Shown here one piece after another: positions 1-6,330 of a stretch of 11,381 nucleotides of DNA; positions within the stretch are counted from its first letter, which is position 1; every line of letters starts with the position of its first letter. Under the pieces are notes generated by a model. The model saw only the letters and a program-made list of their open reading frames with translations. It had not been told where the DNA came from and did not search any database. Made by a program: the position numbers and the translations under genes. The DNA comes from an uncultured cyanobacterium (lineage in GTDB: Bacteria > Cyanobacteriota > Cyanobacteriia > Cyanobacteriales > Chroococcidiopsidaceae), in the NCBI GenBank assembly GCA_946221495.1, contig CAMIFA010000161.1:1-11381 (forward strand). Reading direction: 5' to 3'.

Positions 1-1
1 T

Positions 2-955
2 CATACCCGCCCTGGCGAAGTTTTGTTTGGTACAGATTCTCATACTTGTAATGCTGGCGCTTTTGGTCAATTTGCCACCGGAATTGGCAATACAGATGCT
101 GGCTTCATCATGGGAACTGGCAAGTTACTGATTAAAGTTCCGGCGACAATGCGCTTTGTCTTGAACGGAGAAATGCCAGATTATTTGCTGGCGAAGGATC
201 TAATTCTCCAAATTATTGGCGATATTTCTGTTGCGGGTGCAACTTATCGCACAATGGAGTTTAGCGGCGAAACTGTCCAGCAGCTAACAATGGAAGAGCG
301 GATGACGCTGTGCAACATGGCGATTGAGGCTGGTGGTAAAAATGGCACAATTGCTGCGGATCAGACAACATTTGATTATGTCCGCGCCCGTACTGATAAG
401 CCTTTTGAAGCAGTCTACACCGATGCTGATGCCTCTTTTTATAGCGATCGCACCTACGATGTTTCGCAGCTAGAGCCAGTAGTTGCCAAGCCTCATTCTC
501 CAGATAATCGTGCTTTGGCGCGTGAATGCCGTGATGTAAAAATTGACCGCGTTTATATTGGTTCCTGCACTGGTGGTAAAACCGAAGACTTTATCCACGC
601 CGCCCGAATTCTTAAAGGATATCAAGTCAAGGTTCCTACTTACCTAGTACCAGCTACCCAAAAAGTCTATGAAGATTTGTTTACCCAAAAATATCAAGGA
701 CAAACACTATCAGAGATTTTCCTGCAATCTGGCTGTATTGAACCAGCTGCGCCATCCTGCGCGGCTTGCCTGGGTGGTCCTAAAGATACCTTTGGACGCA
801 TGAATACAGCAGAAGTGTGTGTATCTACTACTAACCGTAATTTCCCTGGTCGTATGGGTGAAAAAACAGCACAAATTTATTTAGCTTCGCCATACACAGC
901 AGCTGCTTCAGCGCTTACGGGATATGTAACTGACCCGCGTGAGTTTCTGGCGTGA
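2..955 (+). CDS. leuC: 3-isopropylmalate dehydratase large subunit, C-terminal part (5' truncated by window)
   Basis: This is an aconitase-family [4Fe-4S] dehydratase that isomerises 2-isopropylmalate to 3-isopropylmalate in leucine synthesis, with a separate small subunit (LeuD). The frame is open from base 2, so the true start lies outside the window. The family signature GTDSHTCNAGAFG is near the left edge. The cluster cysteines are visible: one in IGSCTGGKTEDF (codon 566-568) and two in SCAACLGG (codons 758-760 and 767-769), followed by STTNRNFPGRMG. The motifs GSCTGGKTEDF, VPATQKV and the ending LTGYVTDPREFL match, from memory, the plant plastid IPMI large subunit better than the E. coli type, which has CSMCLAMN at the cluster. 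No leuD follows; the next element is a terminator-like foldback. A homoaconitase-like or other paralogous role cannot be excluded, because the N-terminal substrate-recognition part is missing. Confidence 0.88.
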   Translation, partial: HTRPGEVLFGTDSHTCNAGAFGQFATGIGNTDAGFIMGTGKLLIKVPATMRFVLNGEMPDYLLAKDLILQIIGDISVAGATYRTMEFSGETVQQLTMEERMTLCNMAIEAGGKNGTIAADQTTFDYVRARTDKPFEAVYTDADASFYSDRTYDVSQLEPVVAKPHSPDNRALARECRDVKIDRVYIGSCTGGKTEDFIHAARILKGYQVKVPTYLVPATQKVYEDLFTQKYQGQTLSEIFLQSGCIEPAAPSCAACLGGPKDTFGRMNTAEVCVSTTNRNFPGRMGEKTAQIYLASPYTAAASALTGYVTDPREFLA

Positions 956-1041
956 GTTTCTTCTAGTAATCTTCGTCATTTCCAAAGCACTGATACAATG
1001 TTTCCGATCAAGGGTAATGCCGCAGATCCTAATCAATTACG

Positions 1042-1105
1042 AAAAGACTAACTACAGCTAATTGTCTTCCTCCCTCAAATAGAGGAAGACAGCTAATAGT
1101 CTTTT
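1042..1105 (+). terminator. Nested inverted repeat with T-run, probable leuC terminator
   Basis: The inner stem is a perfect 10-bp pair, TGTCTTCCTC (1063-1072) and GAGGAAGACA (1082-1091), with a 9-nt loop. An outer 8-bp pair, AAAAGACT (1042-1049) and AGTCTTTT (1098-1105), runs into a stretch of five T. The intervening sides do not pair well, so the outer arms form a second tier. It sits 87 bp past the leuC stop and ends 36 bp before the next start, so it plausibly ends leuC transcription. No cyanobacterium-specific proof is available. Confidence 0.6.
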
Positions 1106-1141
1106 TAGCGTTGATGCATTAGTGAGGGGAGGAAAATAAAG

Positions 1142-2290
1142 ATGAGTTTCAAGCTCATAGAAGTTATCAAGGATCTTAGTTTGTTTGAAAAACTAAGTGC
1201 TATAGGTTTACTTGTCGGGATAGGAACTTTGCTTAGTGTTCCAGGATTTTCCCAACGGAATGTAAACCGCGTTAATACTACTCAAAGCCCTGCACAAACA
1301 ACAGTTATTCCGGAAGCAACTACGAGTAGCCCGACAATTGCCCCAGATACTTCCATTCCCAAAGAACCTACAACTTCTGCTACAACTACACTCAACGGTT
1401 TAAATACCAGTAGCACCACAGCCACTGATACTATCAGAATTCCTAAAGATGGCATAACTGCTGGTAGCACAGATACAGCCAATCAGTCGTCTACTCCTAG
1501 CAGCACAACTGATGAGCGCGATGCTACAGCTTCTGAAAGCAAAATTAGATCGAGTGTGACTACTCCCAGCAGCACATTAACGCCTGCTCCCGTCATAACG
1601 CCTAATGAGTTCAGCATTCCCAGCAGCACGAGTATTAATCAAGATTCTTTGCCACGCAATAGTTCAACCACGCGCAGCGAATCACCTACTTCTAACTCAA
1701 CTACACCCGATAGCTTTGGGGTTCCTAACGGATTACCCGCCAACAGTTCAACCATGCCTAGCGAATCCCCTACTAACTCAACTACGCCGGATAGCTTTGG
1801 GGTTCCTAACAGCTCTTTCCCAGAGCGTAACAGTTCAACCACGCCTAGCGAATCCCCAACTAACTCAACTACGCCGGATAGCTTCGCTGTTCCTAACGTA
1901 CCAACTCCTAACAGTCCAACCACTACGCCAGATAGCTTTAGAGTTCCTAACGGATTACCCGCAAATAGTTCAACTGCGCCTAGCGAATCCCCTACTAATT
2001 CCAGTACGCCGGATAGCTTTGGAGTTCCTAACGGGTCTTTACCACCTGCCAATAATTCAACCACGCCTAGCGACCCTACTTCTAACTCAACTACACCCAA
2101 TAGCTTCGGAGTTCCCAATAGCTCTCTACCACCCGCCAACAGTTCAACTGCGCCTAGCGAATCCCCTACTGCTAGCACAACTACGCCGAATAGCTTTGTT
2201 GTGCCTAGTGAGCCTACTACAACTTCTGAGGGTACAACTGCACCTAGCGATCCGACTACTTCTGATACAAGTAGTTCTAGAGGATACTAA
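1142..2290 (+). CDS. Secreted or membrane-anchored Ser/Thr/Pro-rich repeat protein
   Basis: I do not recognise a family for this 382-aa protein. Residues 1-18 are polar with lysines at 4, 10 and 17. Residues 19-36 form one hydrophobic segment (SAIGLLVGIGTLLSVPGF), which could be a signal peptide or an anchor; a possible cleavage follows GFS. Everything after that is low complexity, dominated by Ser, Thr, Pro and Asn, with almost no aromatic residues. Residues 173-357 are seven tandem copies of a unit of about 28 residues (NSST.PSESPTNSTTPDSFGVPN), one of them shortened. Start choice: a strong Shine-Dalgarno, AGGGGAGG, lies about 9 nt before the ATG. The composition suggests an extended, possibly O-glycosylated stalk in the periplasm, sheath or outer surface; that is inference. 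A terminator-like foldback upstream implies its own promoter. No sorting motif is visible at the C-terminus. Confidence 0.75.
   Translation: MSFKLIEVIKDLSLFEKLSAIGLLVGIGTLLSVPGFSQRNVNRVNTTQSPAQTTVIPEATTSSPTIAPDTSIPKEPTTSATTTLNGLNTSSTTATDTIRIPKDGITAGSTDTANQSSTPSSTTDERDATASESKIRSSVTTPSSTLTPAPVITPNEFSIPSSTSINQDSLPRNSSTTRSESPTSNSTTPDSFGVPNGLPANSSTMPSESPTNSTTPDSFGVPNSSFPERNSSTTPSESPTNSTTPDSFAVPNVPTPNSPTTTPDSFRVPNGLPANSSTAPSESPTNSSTPDSFGVPNGSLPPANNSTTPSDPTSNSTTPNSFGVPNSSLPPANSSTAPSESPTASTTTPNSFVVPSEPTTTSEGTTAPSDPTTSDTSSSRGY
1658..2212 (+). repeat. Seven in-frame tandem repeats of about 84 bp inside the Ser/Thr/Pro-rich gene
   Basis: The units begin at residues 173, 201, 230, 257, 275, 304 and 333 of the protein. 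Recurrent DNA strings include AGTTCAACC, CCTAGCGAATCCCC and GATAGCTTTGG. Unit four keeps only 18 residues and has lost the middle SESPTN block, which fits in-frame deletion by slippage or unequal recombination. Because units are multiples of three and T/C/A-rich, two other frames also stay open through the array. Confidence 0.85.
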
Positions 2291-2316
2291 ACGTCAGTAA
2301 AATCGTGATCTTGCAC

Positions 2317-2799
2317 ATGATTATTTTGGTGATGGGTGTTTCTGGCTCTGGGAAAACTACCATTGGTCAAATGCTAGCAAAATCGCTTAATTGGGAATTT
2401 TGTGATGCTGATGCCTTACACCCACCAGCCAATATCGAGAAGATGAGGCGTGGTATCCCCCTGGATGATGCAGACCGTAGGCCTTGGCTGCAAAGACTAG
2501 AAAAAGTAATCGCTCAGTGGTTGGAGGAGGATAGAAATGTGGTACTGGCGTGTTCTGCTCTGAAAGCTGCTTATCGCCAGATCCTCTTACAGGACAAAAA
2601 ACGTATAAGAATAATCTACCTCCAGGGGGATGCGAAACTAATTCAGGAGCGGCTGCGATCGCGCCCTAATCACTATATGCCGCCACACCTCCTGCAAAGT
2701 CAGTTAGACACGCTAGAGGAGCCATTTGAGGCAATTTACGTAGATGTTTCCCAACCACCAGAGGTAATTGTGCAAGCAATTAAAACTAAGTTGAGTTAG
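2317..2799 (+). CDS. gntK: Gluconokinase (thermoresistant GntK type)
   Basis: This P-loop kinase phosphorylates gluconate to 6-phosphogluconate, feeding the oxidative pentose phosphate pathway in the cytoplasm. The protein begins MIILVMGVSGSGKTT, with the Walker A motif GVSGSGKT at residues 7-14. The substrate-binding DADALHPPANIEKM and the CSALKAAYR segment are typical of the family, as is the RPNHYMPPHLLQSQLDTLEEP region near the end. At 160 aa its length is normal. I chose the ATG at 2317; a GTG at 2305 in the same frame would add four residues but fits family N-termini less well. No clear Shine-Dalgarno is seen for either. Its stop overlaps the stop of the convergent fructokinase by four bases, and it starts 26 bp after the repeat-protein gene, so co-transcription with that gene is possible. 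Confidence 0.88.
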   Translation: MIILVMGVSGSGKTTIGQMLAKSLNWEFCDADALHPPANIEKMRRGIPLDDADRRPWLQRLEKVIAQWLEEDRNVVLACSALKAAYRQILLQDKKRIRIIYLQGDAKLIQERLRSRPNHYMPPHLLQSQLDTLEEPFEAIYVDVSQPPEVIVQAIKTKLS

Positions 2800-3788
2800 G
2801 AATTTTGCTGGGAATGCAGAAAAGCTGCAACTTCATCGGCGGTGGGTTGAGCGGCGATCGCTCCTGGTTTCATAGTAGTTAAGGCTCCGGCTGCATTGGC
2901 ATAGGTAACAACTTCTTGAGCTATTTGGGGATCAGCAAGGCTATGAATACCCAATTGACACAACTGATGCACAAAGCCAGCTACAAAACTATCACCTGCT
3001 CCAGTTGTATCTACAACTGAAATTGGGAAACTAGGGACTTTGCCTTCGTTTTCACCCAGACAGTAAGCACAACCCTTTTCACCAAGTGTTACCAATACTC
3101 CTTCTACTGAATCTAGGCGGTAAGTAATTGCTCCTGGATCGGTAGTGTCAAACAGCCACTGCGCTTCTTCTTCAGAGAGTTTCAGAAAATCTATGCGCTT
3201 AAATAAGTTTTGAATAGTTTGGCGTGCAGCGTCAGGGTTAGACCAAAATACAGGTCGCCAGTTAACATCTAAAACAATTTTGACATCGTACTGCTCTGCG
3301 AGGTCAAGGGCGCGGATGACGCTGTTGGCACTATCAGGGTAAGCCATTTCTAGCGTACCTAAAACCAGGAAATCTGCTGCTGCAAATAAATCAATTGGTA
3401 AAGAATTTGCTTGGAGGCGGGTATCTGCAAATTGGGATGTGTCATTGTTGCCAAAACCAGCAAAAGAGCGATCGCCTGATGCAGAACGTACAACATAAAC
3501 TTGTCGCGTCGGCGAAGTAGGATGTCGCTGCACTCCAGTTGTATCTACACCTACTGATTGCAACAACTGTACTAATTTATCTCCTGGTTCATCTTCACCC
3601 ACACAGCCAACAAAGCCAGCACTCGTGCCGAGTTTGACTAAGGCACAGGCAACATTTGCTGGTGCGCCGCCAGGGTAGGGTGTCCAAGATTCAACTTCTG
3701 CAAGCGATCGCCCTAGCTGATCGGCTAGCAGATCGAACAAAATTTCCCCGAGGCAGATCACGCGCGGATTGCTTGTTGATTTAGACAT
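2796..3788 (-). CDS. Fructokinase (PfkB/ribokinase family sugar kinase)
   Basis: This 330-aa cytoplasmic kinase probably makes fructose 6-phosphate from fructose released by sucrose breakdown. PfkB signature 1 is at residues 40-54 (GGAPANVACALVKLG). Signature 2 is DTTGAGDSFVAGF at 260-272, with the presumed catalytic base Asp266 in GAGD. ICLGEILFDLL at 11-21 and DVNWRP at 174-179 are typical of bacterial fructokinases. Substrate choice within the family (fructose, 2-keto-3-deoxygluconate, adenosine) is inferred from overall similarity; a gluconokinase neighbour makes a keto-sugar-acid kinase a weaker alternative. The ATG at 3788-3786 has a purine stretch GGGGG about 8-9 nt upstream. The gene is convergent with gntK and divergent from the ferredoxin-like gene, and two HIP1 sites lie within it near its 5' end. 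Confidence 0.88.
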   Translation of the reverse strand: MSKSTSNPRVICLGEILFDLLADQLGRSLAEVESWTPYPGGAPANVACALVKLGTSAGFVGCVGEDEPGDKLVQLLQSVGVDTTGVQRHPTSPTRQVYVVRSASGDRSFAGFGNNDTSQFADTRLQANSLPIDLFAAADFLVLGTLEMAYPDSANSVIRALDLAEQYDVKIVLDVNWRPVFWSNPDAARQTIQNLFKRIDFLKLSEEEAQWLFDTTDPGAITYRLDSVEGVLVTLGEKGCAYCLGENEGKVPSFPISVVDTTGAGDSFVAGFVHQLCQLGIHSLADPQIAQEVVTYANAAGALTTMKPGAIAAQPTADEVAAFLHSQQNS

Positions 3789-3999
3789 AGGAGTTACCCC
3801 CTGTTAATAGTGCGATCGCTTCCTCACTAAATCCTTTGTTAAAATTACTGCTAACTCCAGACAATTGATTTACTTCTAGACCTTGGCAGTATTGTTCATC
3901 CCTTCTTCCTAGTAAGAGATGGAATATATAATCAATTTTTTGGCGCTCAAGACTGTAACAATTATTAGCTTCGGTTTTTTTGAATATCCTATTCAGCAT
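3781..3999 (-). CDS. Doubtful 72-aa ORF overlapping the fructokinase start
   Basis: I recognise no family. The ORF reads in the same direction as the fructokinase, and its stop overlaps that gene's ATG (ATGTCTAA), an arrangement seen in translationally coupled genes. The translation is mixed and not low complexity, with a Lys/Arg-rich start and an end SEEAIALLTGGNSYV that partly derives from a HIP1 site. Against it: there is no Shine-Dalgarno before the ATG, and a plausible fructokinase promoter (3923-3950) lies inside the ORF. It may equally be fructokinase 5' leader sequence. Confidence 0.25.
   Translation of the reverse strand: MLNRIFKKTEANNCYSLERQKIDYIFHLLLGRRDEQYCQGLEVNQLSGVSSNFNKGFSEEAIALLTGGNSYV
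3923..3950 (-). promoter_or_regulatory. Candidate sigma70-type promoter for fructokinase
   Basis: Read on the minus strand, TTGAGC (3950-3945) and TATATT (3928-3923) are separated by 16 bp, four and five matches to the -35 and -10 consensus. It would give a leader of about 130 nt before the fructokinase ATG. This is by eye only, in AT-rich DNA. Confidence 0.35.
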
Positions 4000-4085
4000 T
4001 TTTGAATTGTTTTCTGTTCTTGTACTCTAGTAAACCAGTTTCTGCTCTCTAGTGACGATTCGTCTGCAAATTTGGTTTTGCTGTC

Positions 4086-4114
4086 TTGTTACGTCTAGAT
4101 CAGCGCAATATACC
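4086..4114 (+). promoter_or_regulatory. Candidate promoter for the ferredoxin-like gene
   Basis: TTGTTA (4086-4091) and TATACC (4109-4114) are separated by 17 bp, each with four of six consensus matches. Between this and the ATG at 4165 lies a small dyad, GTAGT-TTAC-ACTAC (4129-4142), that could be an operator or merely part of the leader. An alternative -10, TACACT, overlaps that dyad at 4135-4140. Confidence 0.3.
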
Positions 4115-4164
4115 TTCACAGCAGGAACGTAGTTTACACTACTTAGTGAACCTAAAGAAAAACG

Positions 4165-4764
4165 ATGACTGACAATCCAGTAACCCAGTCTAGTTCTGCT
4201 CCACCTGACACCAACGAGCAGCAAAGTAAAGCAGACAAGGGGGAATTTTCTCTGCCTATCGACTCCGTTACAGAATCCTCTGTAAGCATAGAAGTTGACC
4301 AGAAAGAAGCGAACTGCCAACCCATTTACGAAGTGGAAGCACAACCGGACTCACTTTTACCTAGTCCGTCTGAAGATAACGATTTGACAGCTTGTGTGCA
4401 AACTTTGGGATTGCCTCAAATTGAGCGGCATATTTTTATCTGTGCTGGTCCAACACTAGCGCAATGCTGCTCCAAGGAAGTTAGTCTTGAAGCTTGGGAA
4501 TACTTGAAAAAGCGCCTAAAACAGTTAAAACTCGACAAACCAACAAAAGAGAGTAGTGGGGTTATCTTCCGCACCAAAGCTAACTGTCTGCGAGTTTGCT
4601 GCCAAGGACCAATCTTAGTGATCTACCCTGATGGTGTTTGGTATCGTCAGGCAACTCCTGAAGTCATTGAGCGCATTATCCAAGAGCATTTAATTGGCAA
4701 TAAAGTTGTTCAGGAATATGCTTTCTTAATCCATCCCTTACCTGAACCTTCCATAATTGTTTAG
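4165..4764 (+). CDS. Thioredoxin-like [2Fe-2S] ferredoxin with acidic N-terminal tail
   Basis: This 199-aa protein resembles the Shethna/NuoE-type thioredoxin-fold [2Fe-2S] ferredoxins. The domain begins at RHIFICAGP (residue 88 on). Candidate cluster ligands are Cys93 with Cys101 or Cys102, and Cys141 with Cys145 (C-x3-C). The following GPILVIYPDGVWY is diagnostic of the family. Residues 1-85 are polar, acidic and Pro/Ser-rich, lack a signal peptide and are probably disordered. Two extra cysteines make CC pairs at 101-102 and 145-146; Cys51 and Cys77 lie in the tail. The likely role is cytoplasmic electron transfer, partner unknown. It is transcribed away from the fructokinase and towards the response regulator, 419 bp further on, so it is probably monocistronic. 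Confidence 0.8.
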   Translation: MTDNPVTQSSSAPPDTNEQQSKADKGEFSLPIDSVTESSVSIEVDQKEANCQPIYEVEAQPDSLLPSPSEDNDLTACVQTLGLPQIERHIFICAGPTLAQCCSKEVSLEAWEYLKKRLKQLKLDKPTKESSGVIFRTKANCLRVCCQGPILVIYPDGVWYRQATPEVIERIIQEHLIGNKVVQEYAFLIHPLPEPSIIV

Positions 4765-4936
4765 GAAGTCTCAAAAAATTAGCGATGGAGAAGTTCGAGA
4801 GCTCCTTCAAAGATAAAGTAGTTTTAGCCCTTAATGAAGGTTAATGCCTGTGATCCGAGGATTAATATTGTTAATTTCAGGTACAGAGGCTTTGATGTCA
4901 GTTTCTAAATGTTTATTGTGCAGTTGCAGCTAAATA

Positions 4937-4965
4937 CTTAAACAGTTAAAAAAAAAGAATATAAT
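4937..4965 (+). promoter_or_regulatory. Candidate promoter of the response regulator gene
   Basis: A perfect TATAAT is at 4960-4965, preceded by an A-run of nine. The -35 position at 17-bp spacing (4937-4942) reads CTTAAA, a poor match, so an activator or extended element may be needed. Confidence 0.4.
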
Positions 4966-5028
4966 AGCGCCTTAGATATACGACAAATTTCTGTATCATT
5001 ACTGAAGTTTTGTTGTCATCGCAGCAAT

Positions 5029-5049
5029 TAGAGACTCAAATAGTCTCTA
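5029..5049 (+). promoter_or_regulatory. Perfect 8-bp hairpin in the leader
   Basis: TAGAGACT (5029-5036) pairs with AGTCTCTA (5042-5049) around the 5-nt loop CAAAT. No T-run follows, only GGGGAAG, so it is unlikely to be a plain terminator. A role in leader stability, or as a dyad operator, is possible. Confidence 0.4.
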
Positions 5050-5183
5050 GGGGAAGTAGTAATAACTTTTCTACTTAGAACTAGAAGGAGGTAATAACTT
5101 TAGGAAAGTACCAGGCATAAGTAAATAATGTAAAAAAGAGTATTGGAAAATCACATTGAGTCAAGGGTAACGAGTAGCACAGT

Positions 5184-5831
5184 ATGAAAGAACCCAGCGT
5201 AAGAGAAAACAAACGACTGCTGCTGATTGATGATGACCCTAACCTGATTTTACTAGTCAAGGATTACCTAGAATTCCGGGGCTATGAAGTCATCACTGCT
5301 GAAAATGGTCGGGAAGCGCTGGAGGTGTTGGAACAGGACATCCCAGACATGATTATCTGCGATGTGATGATGCCGGAAATGGACGGCTATACCTTTGTAA
5401 ACCACGTTAGGCAAGACGAGCGGATTAGCTGGATTCCTGTTCTATTCCTTTCCGCTAAGGGTCAAAGCCAAGATCGGGTTAAGGGTTTAAACACTGGTGC
5501 GGATGTTTACATGGTTAAGCCATTTGAGCCAGAAGAATTAGTTGCCCAAGTCGAAGCGTCGCTCAAACAAGCTTCCCGCCGCACGCAGCAATCAACTAAT
5601 GGCAATGAAAACGCGCCAAAAATTCAAGTTCCCTTTGATGTGCATTTAACCCAAACAGAACTAAAAGTTGTGCAGTTTGTGGCAAGAGGTCTGGCTAATC
5701 GCGATATTGCTGACGAGCTAAATGTGAGTCAGCGCACAGTAGAGAGCCATGTATCGAATATGCTGGGTAAAACTGGTTTACATAATCGTACTGAACTAGC
5801 GCGTTGGGCGATTGAGAATCAGATGGCATGA
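5184..5831 (+). CDS. NarL/LuxR-family response regulator, Ycf29/Rre1-like
   Basis: This 215-aa two-component regulator has a receiver domain at about residues 10-130 and a LuxR-type helix-turn-helix at about 152-213. The receiver residues are intact: acidic pocket Asp16-Asp18, phosphoacceptor Asp60 in CDVMMPEMDG, Ser90 in FLSAKG, and Lys112 in VKPF. The C-terminal LTQTELKVVQFVARGLANRDIA and SQRTVESHVSNMLGKTG match the DNA-binding motif of NarL relatives. The stretch QSQDRVKGLNTGADVY and the ending NRTELARWAIE resemble, from memory, plastid Ycf29 and cyanobacterial Rre1, which act in stress responses; the exact orthologue is uncertain. No histidine kinase is adjacent, so it is an orphan regulator here. 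The ATG at 5184 is preceded only by a distant AAGGG. A long upstream leader suggests extra control of its expression. Confidence 0.88.
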   Translation: MKEPSVRENKRLLLIDDDPNLILLVKDYLEFRGYEVITAENGREALEVLEQDIPDMIICDVMMPEMDGYTFVNHVRQDERISWIPVLFLSAKGQSQDRVKGLNTGADVYMVKPFEPEELVAQVEASLKQASRRTQQSTNGNENAPKIQVPFDVHLTQTELKVVQFVARGLANRDIADELNVSQRTVESHVSNMLGKTGLHNRTELARWAIENQMA

Positions 5832-5859
5832 ATTATGAGGGATCAGGAGAAATAAATAG

Positions 5860-5980
5860 AGGGGTTAGATTGTTGTTAATGGTTTATATACTCTCTAGAG
5901 AACGGGTAGCATTCTTTAATTCTGGGAGAGGTTAAAATCCTTGTTTTTTCCTAGCCCCTGACCTTTGACCCCCTGACCCC
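5860..5980. repeat. Convergent intergenic region with TGACC repeats and a foldback
   Basis: Between the response regulator and the NIL gene lies a short tandem array at about 5957-5980 (CCTGACC, TTTGACC, C, CCTGACC, CC), close to a seven-base period. AGGGGTTAG (5860-5868) can pair with CTAGCCCCT (5951-5959) with one G-T wobble. A T-rich tract, TTGTTTTTT (5941-5949), precedes the right arm. A 10-bp palindrome, TCTCTAGAGA, is at 5892-5901. Together this could end transcription from both sides, but no classic hairpin-plus-T-run is evident. Confidence 0.4.
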
Positions 5981-5988
5981 TTAAAAAT

Positions 5989-6321
5989 CTACCAACCATC
6001 TTCTTCAGAAGTAGATTGATCCCAAATTTCCAAATCCAGTTCATTTAAGTACGTTAAAGCGCTCTGGATCTGTTTTTCTGTAGCTCTTAGCTCTAGTTCA
6101 AACCAGCCATCTTCGCGGACATTAGCACTAAGCAAGGCAGCTAGGATATTTACCGTGACTCCGTGCTGCGACAGGCGTGAAATTACTGGCTCTTCATATA
6201 GGTTTTTGGGAATGCGAATTTTTATGCGAGTTTGAGTAAATCTGTCATCTGACACCTGGGTGGGGGAATTTGTCAGAACTAAAGAATGAGATTCAAATGC
6301 ATGAGAACTTTGAATAGCCAT
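5989..6321 (-). CDS. NIL domain-containing small protein of the sulfate transport operon
   Basis: This 110-aa protein has a polar N-terminus (1-28) and a single NIL domain at about 30-101. RIKIRIPKNLYEEPVISRLSQ leads to the name motif Asn58-Ile59-Leu60, then AALLSANVREDGWFELELRA. NIL domains (Pfam NIL) are ferredoxin-fold modules known at the C-terminus of the methionine importer ATPase MetN, where they bind substrate and inhibit transport, and in some ferredoxins. Here the domain stands alone. It begins 9 nt after the cysW stop, with a weak AAGAG overlapping that stop, so it is almost certainly in the same operon. A sensory or regulatory role in sulfur uptake is inferred from this context. 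It has no signal peptide and no cysteine. Confidence 0.85.
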   Translation of the reverse strand: MAIQSSHAFESHSLVLTNSPTQVSDDRFTQTRIKIRIPKNLYEEPVISRLSQHGVTVNILAALLSANVREDGWFELELRATEKQIQSALTYLNELDLEIWDQSTSEEDGW

Positions 6322-6330
6322 ATTAATCTC

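Larger units (their letters stand above)
4765..5183 (+). other. Gene-free stretch, probable leader of the response regulator
   Basis: No ORF of useful length lies in these 419 bp on either strand. The stretch holds a consensus -10 box (4960-4965) and an 8-bp hairpin (5029-5049). Further on are a weak stem AAGTAG/CTACTT (5054-5059, 5071-5076) and a strong Shine-Dalgarno-like AAGGAGG near 5085-5091 with no usable start just after it. The string GTAATAACTTT occurs once in each of the last two elements. If transcription starts near 4972, the leader is about 210 nt, long enough for post-transcriptional control. Confidence 0.5.

Noticed and set aside
998..1096. Tiny ORF of 17 codons (MFPIKGNAADPNQLRKD) ending in TAA, with the same frame open again through the hairpin to 1096.
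   Set aside because: It has no ribosome-binding site, its ATG overlaps a possible TACAAT box, and the second half is simply the terminator stem. Nothing recognisable.
1639..2178. 179-codon antisense ORF (GTPKLSGVVELVGDSLG repeats).
   Set aside because: It mirrors the tandem array on the opposite strand; no ribosome-binding site, and the apparent repeats are a by-product.
1605..2300. 231-codon ORF in another frame of the same strand across the Ser/Thr/Pro gene.
   Set aside because: It is open only because the repeats are multiples of three without stops in that frame; it has no start signals, and the repeat protein has a strong Shine-Dalgarno.
4027..4344. 105-codon minus-strand ORF overlapping the ferredoxin-like gene.
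   Set aside because: It overlaps a gene with clear family motifs and has no recognisable sequence or start signal.
5128..5133. ATG TAA minimal ORF downstream of the AAGGAGG in the regulator leader.
   Set aside because: A start-stop pair about 36 nt after the ribosome-binding-like site is too far away to be a likely translated unit.
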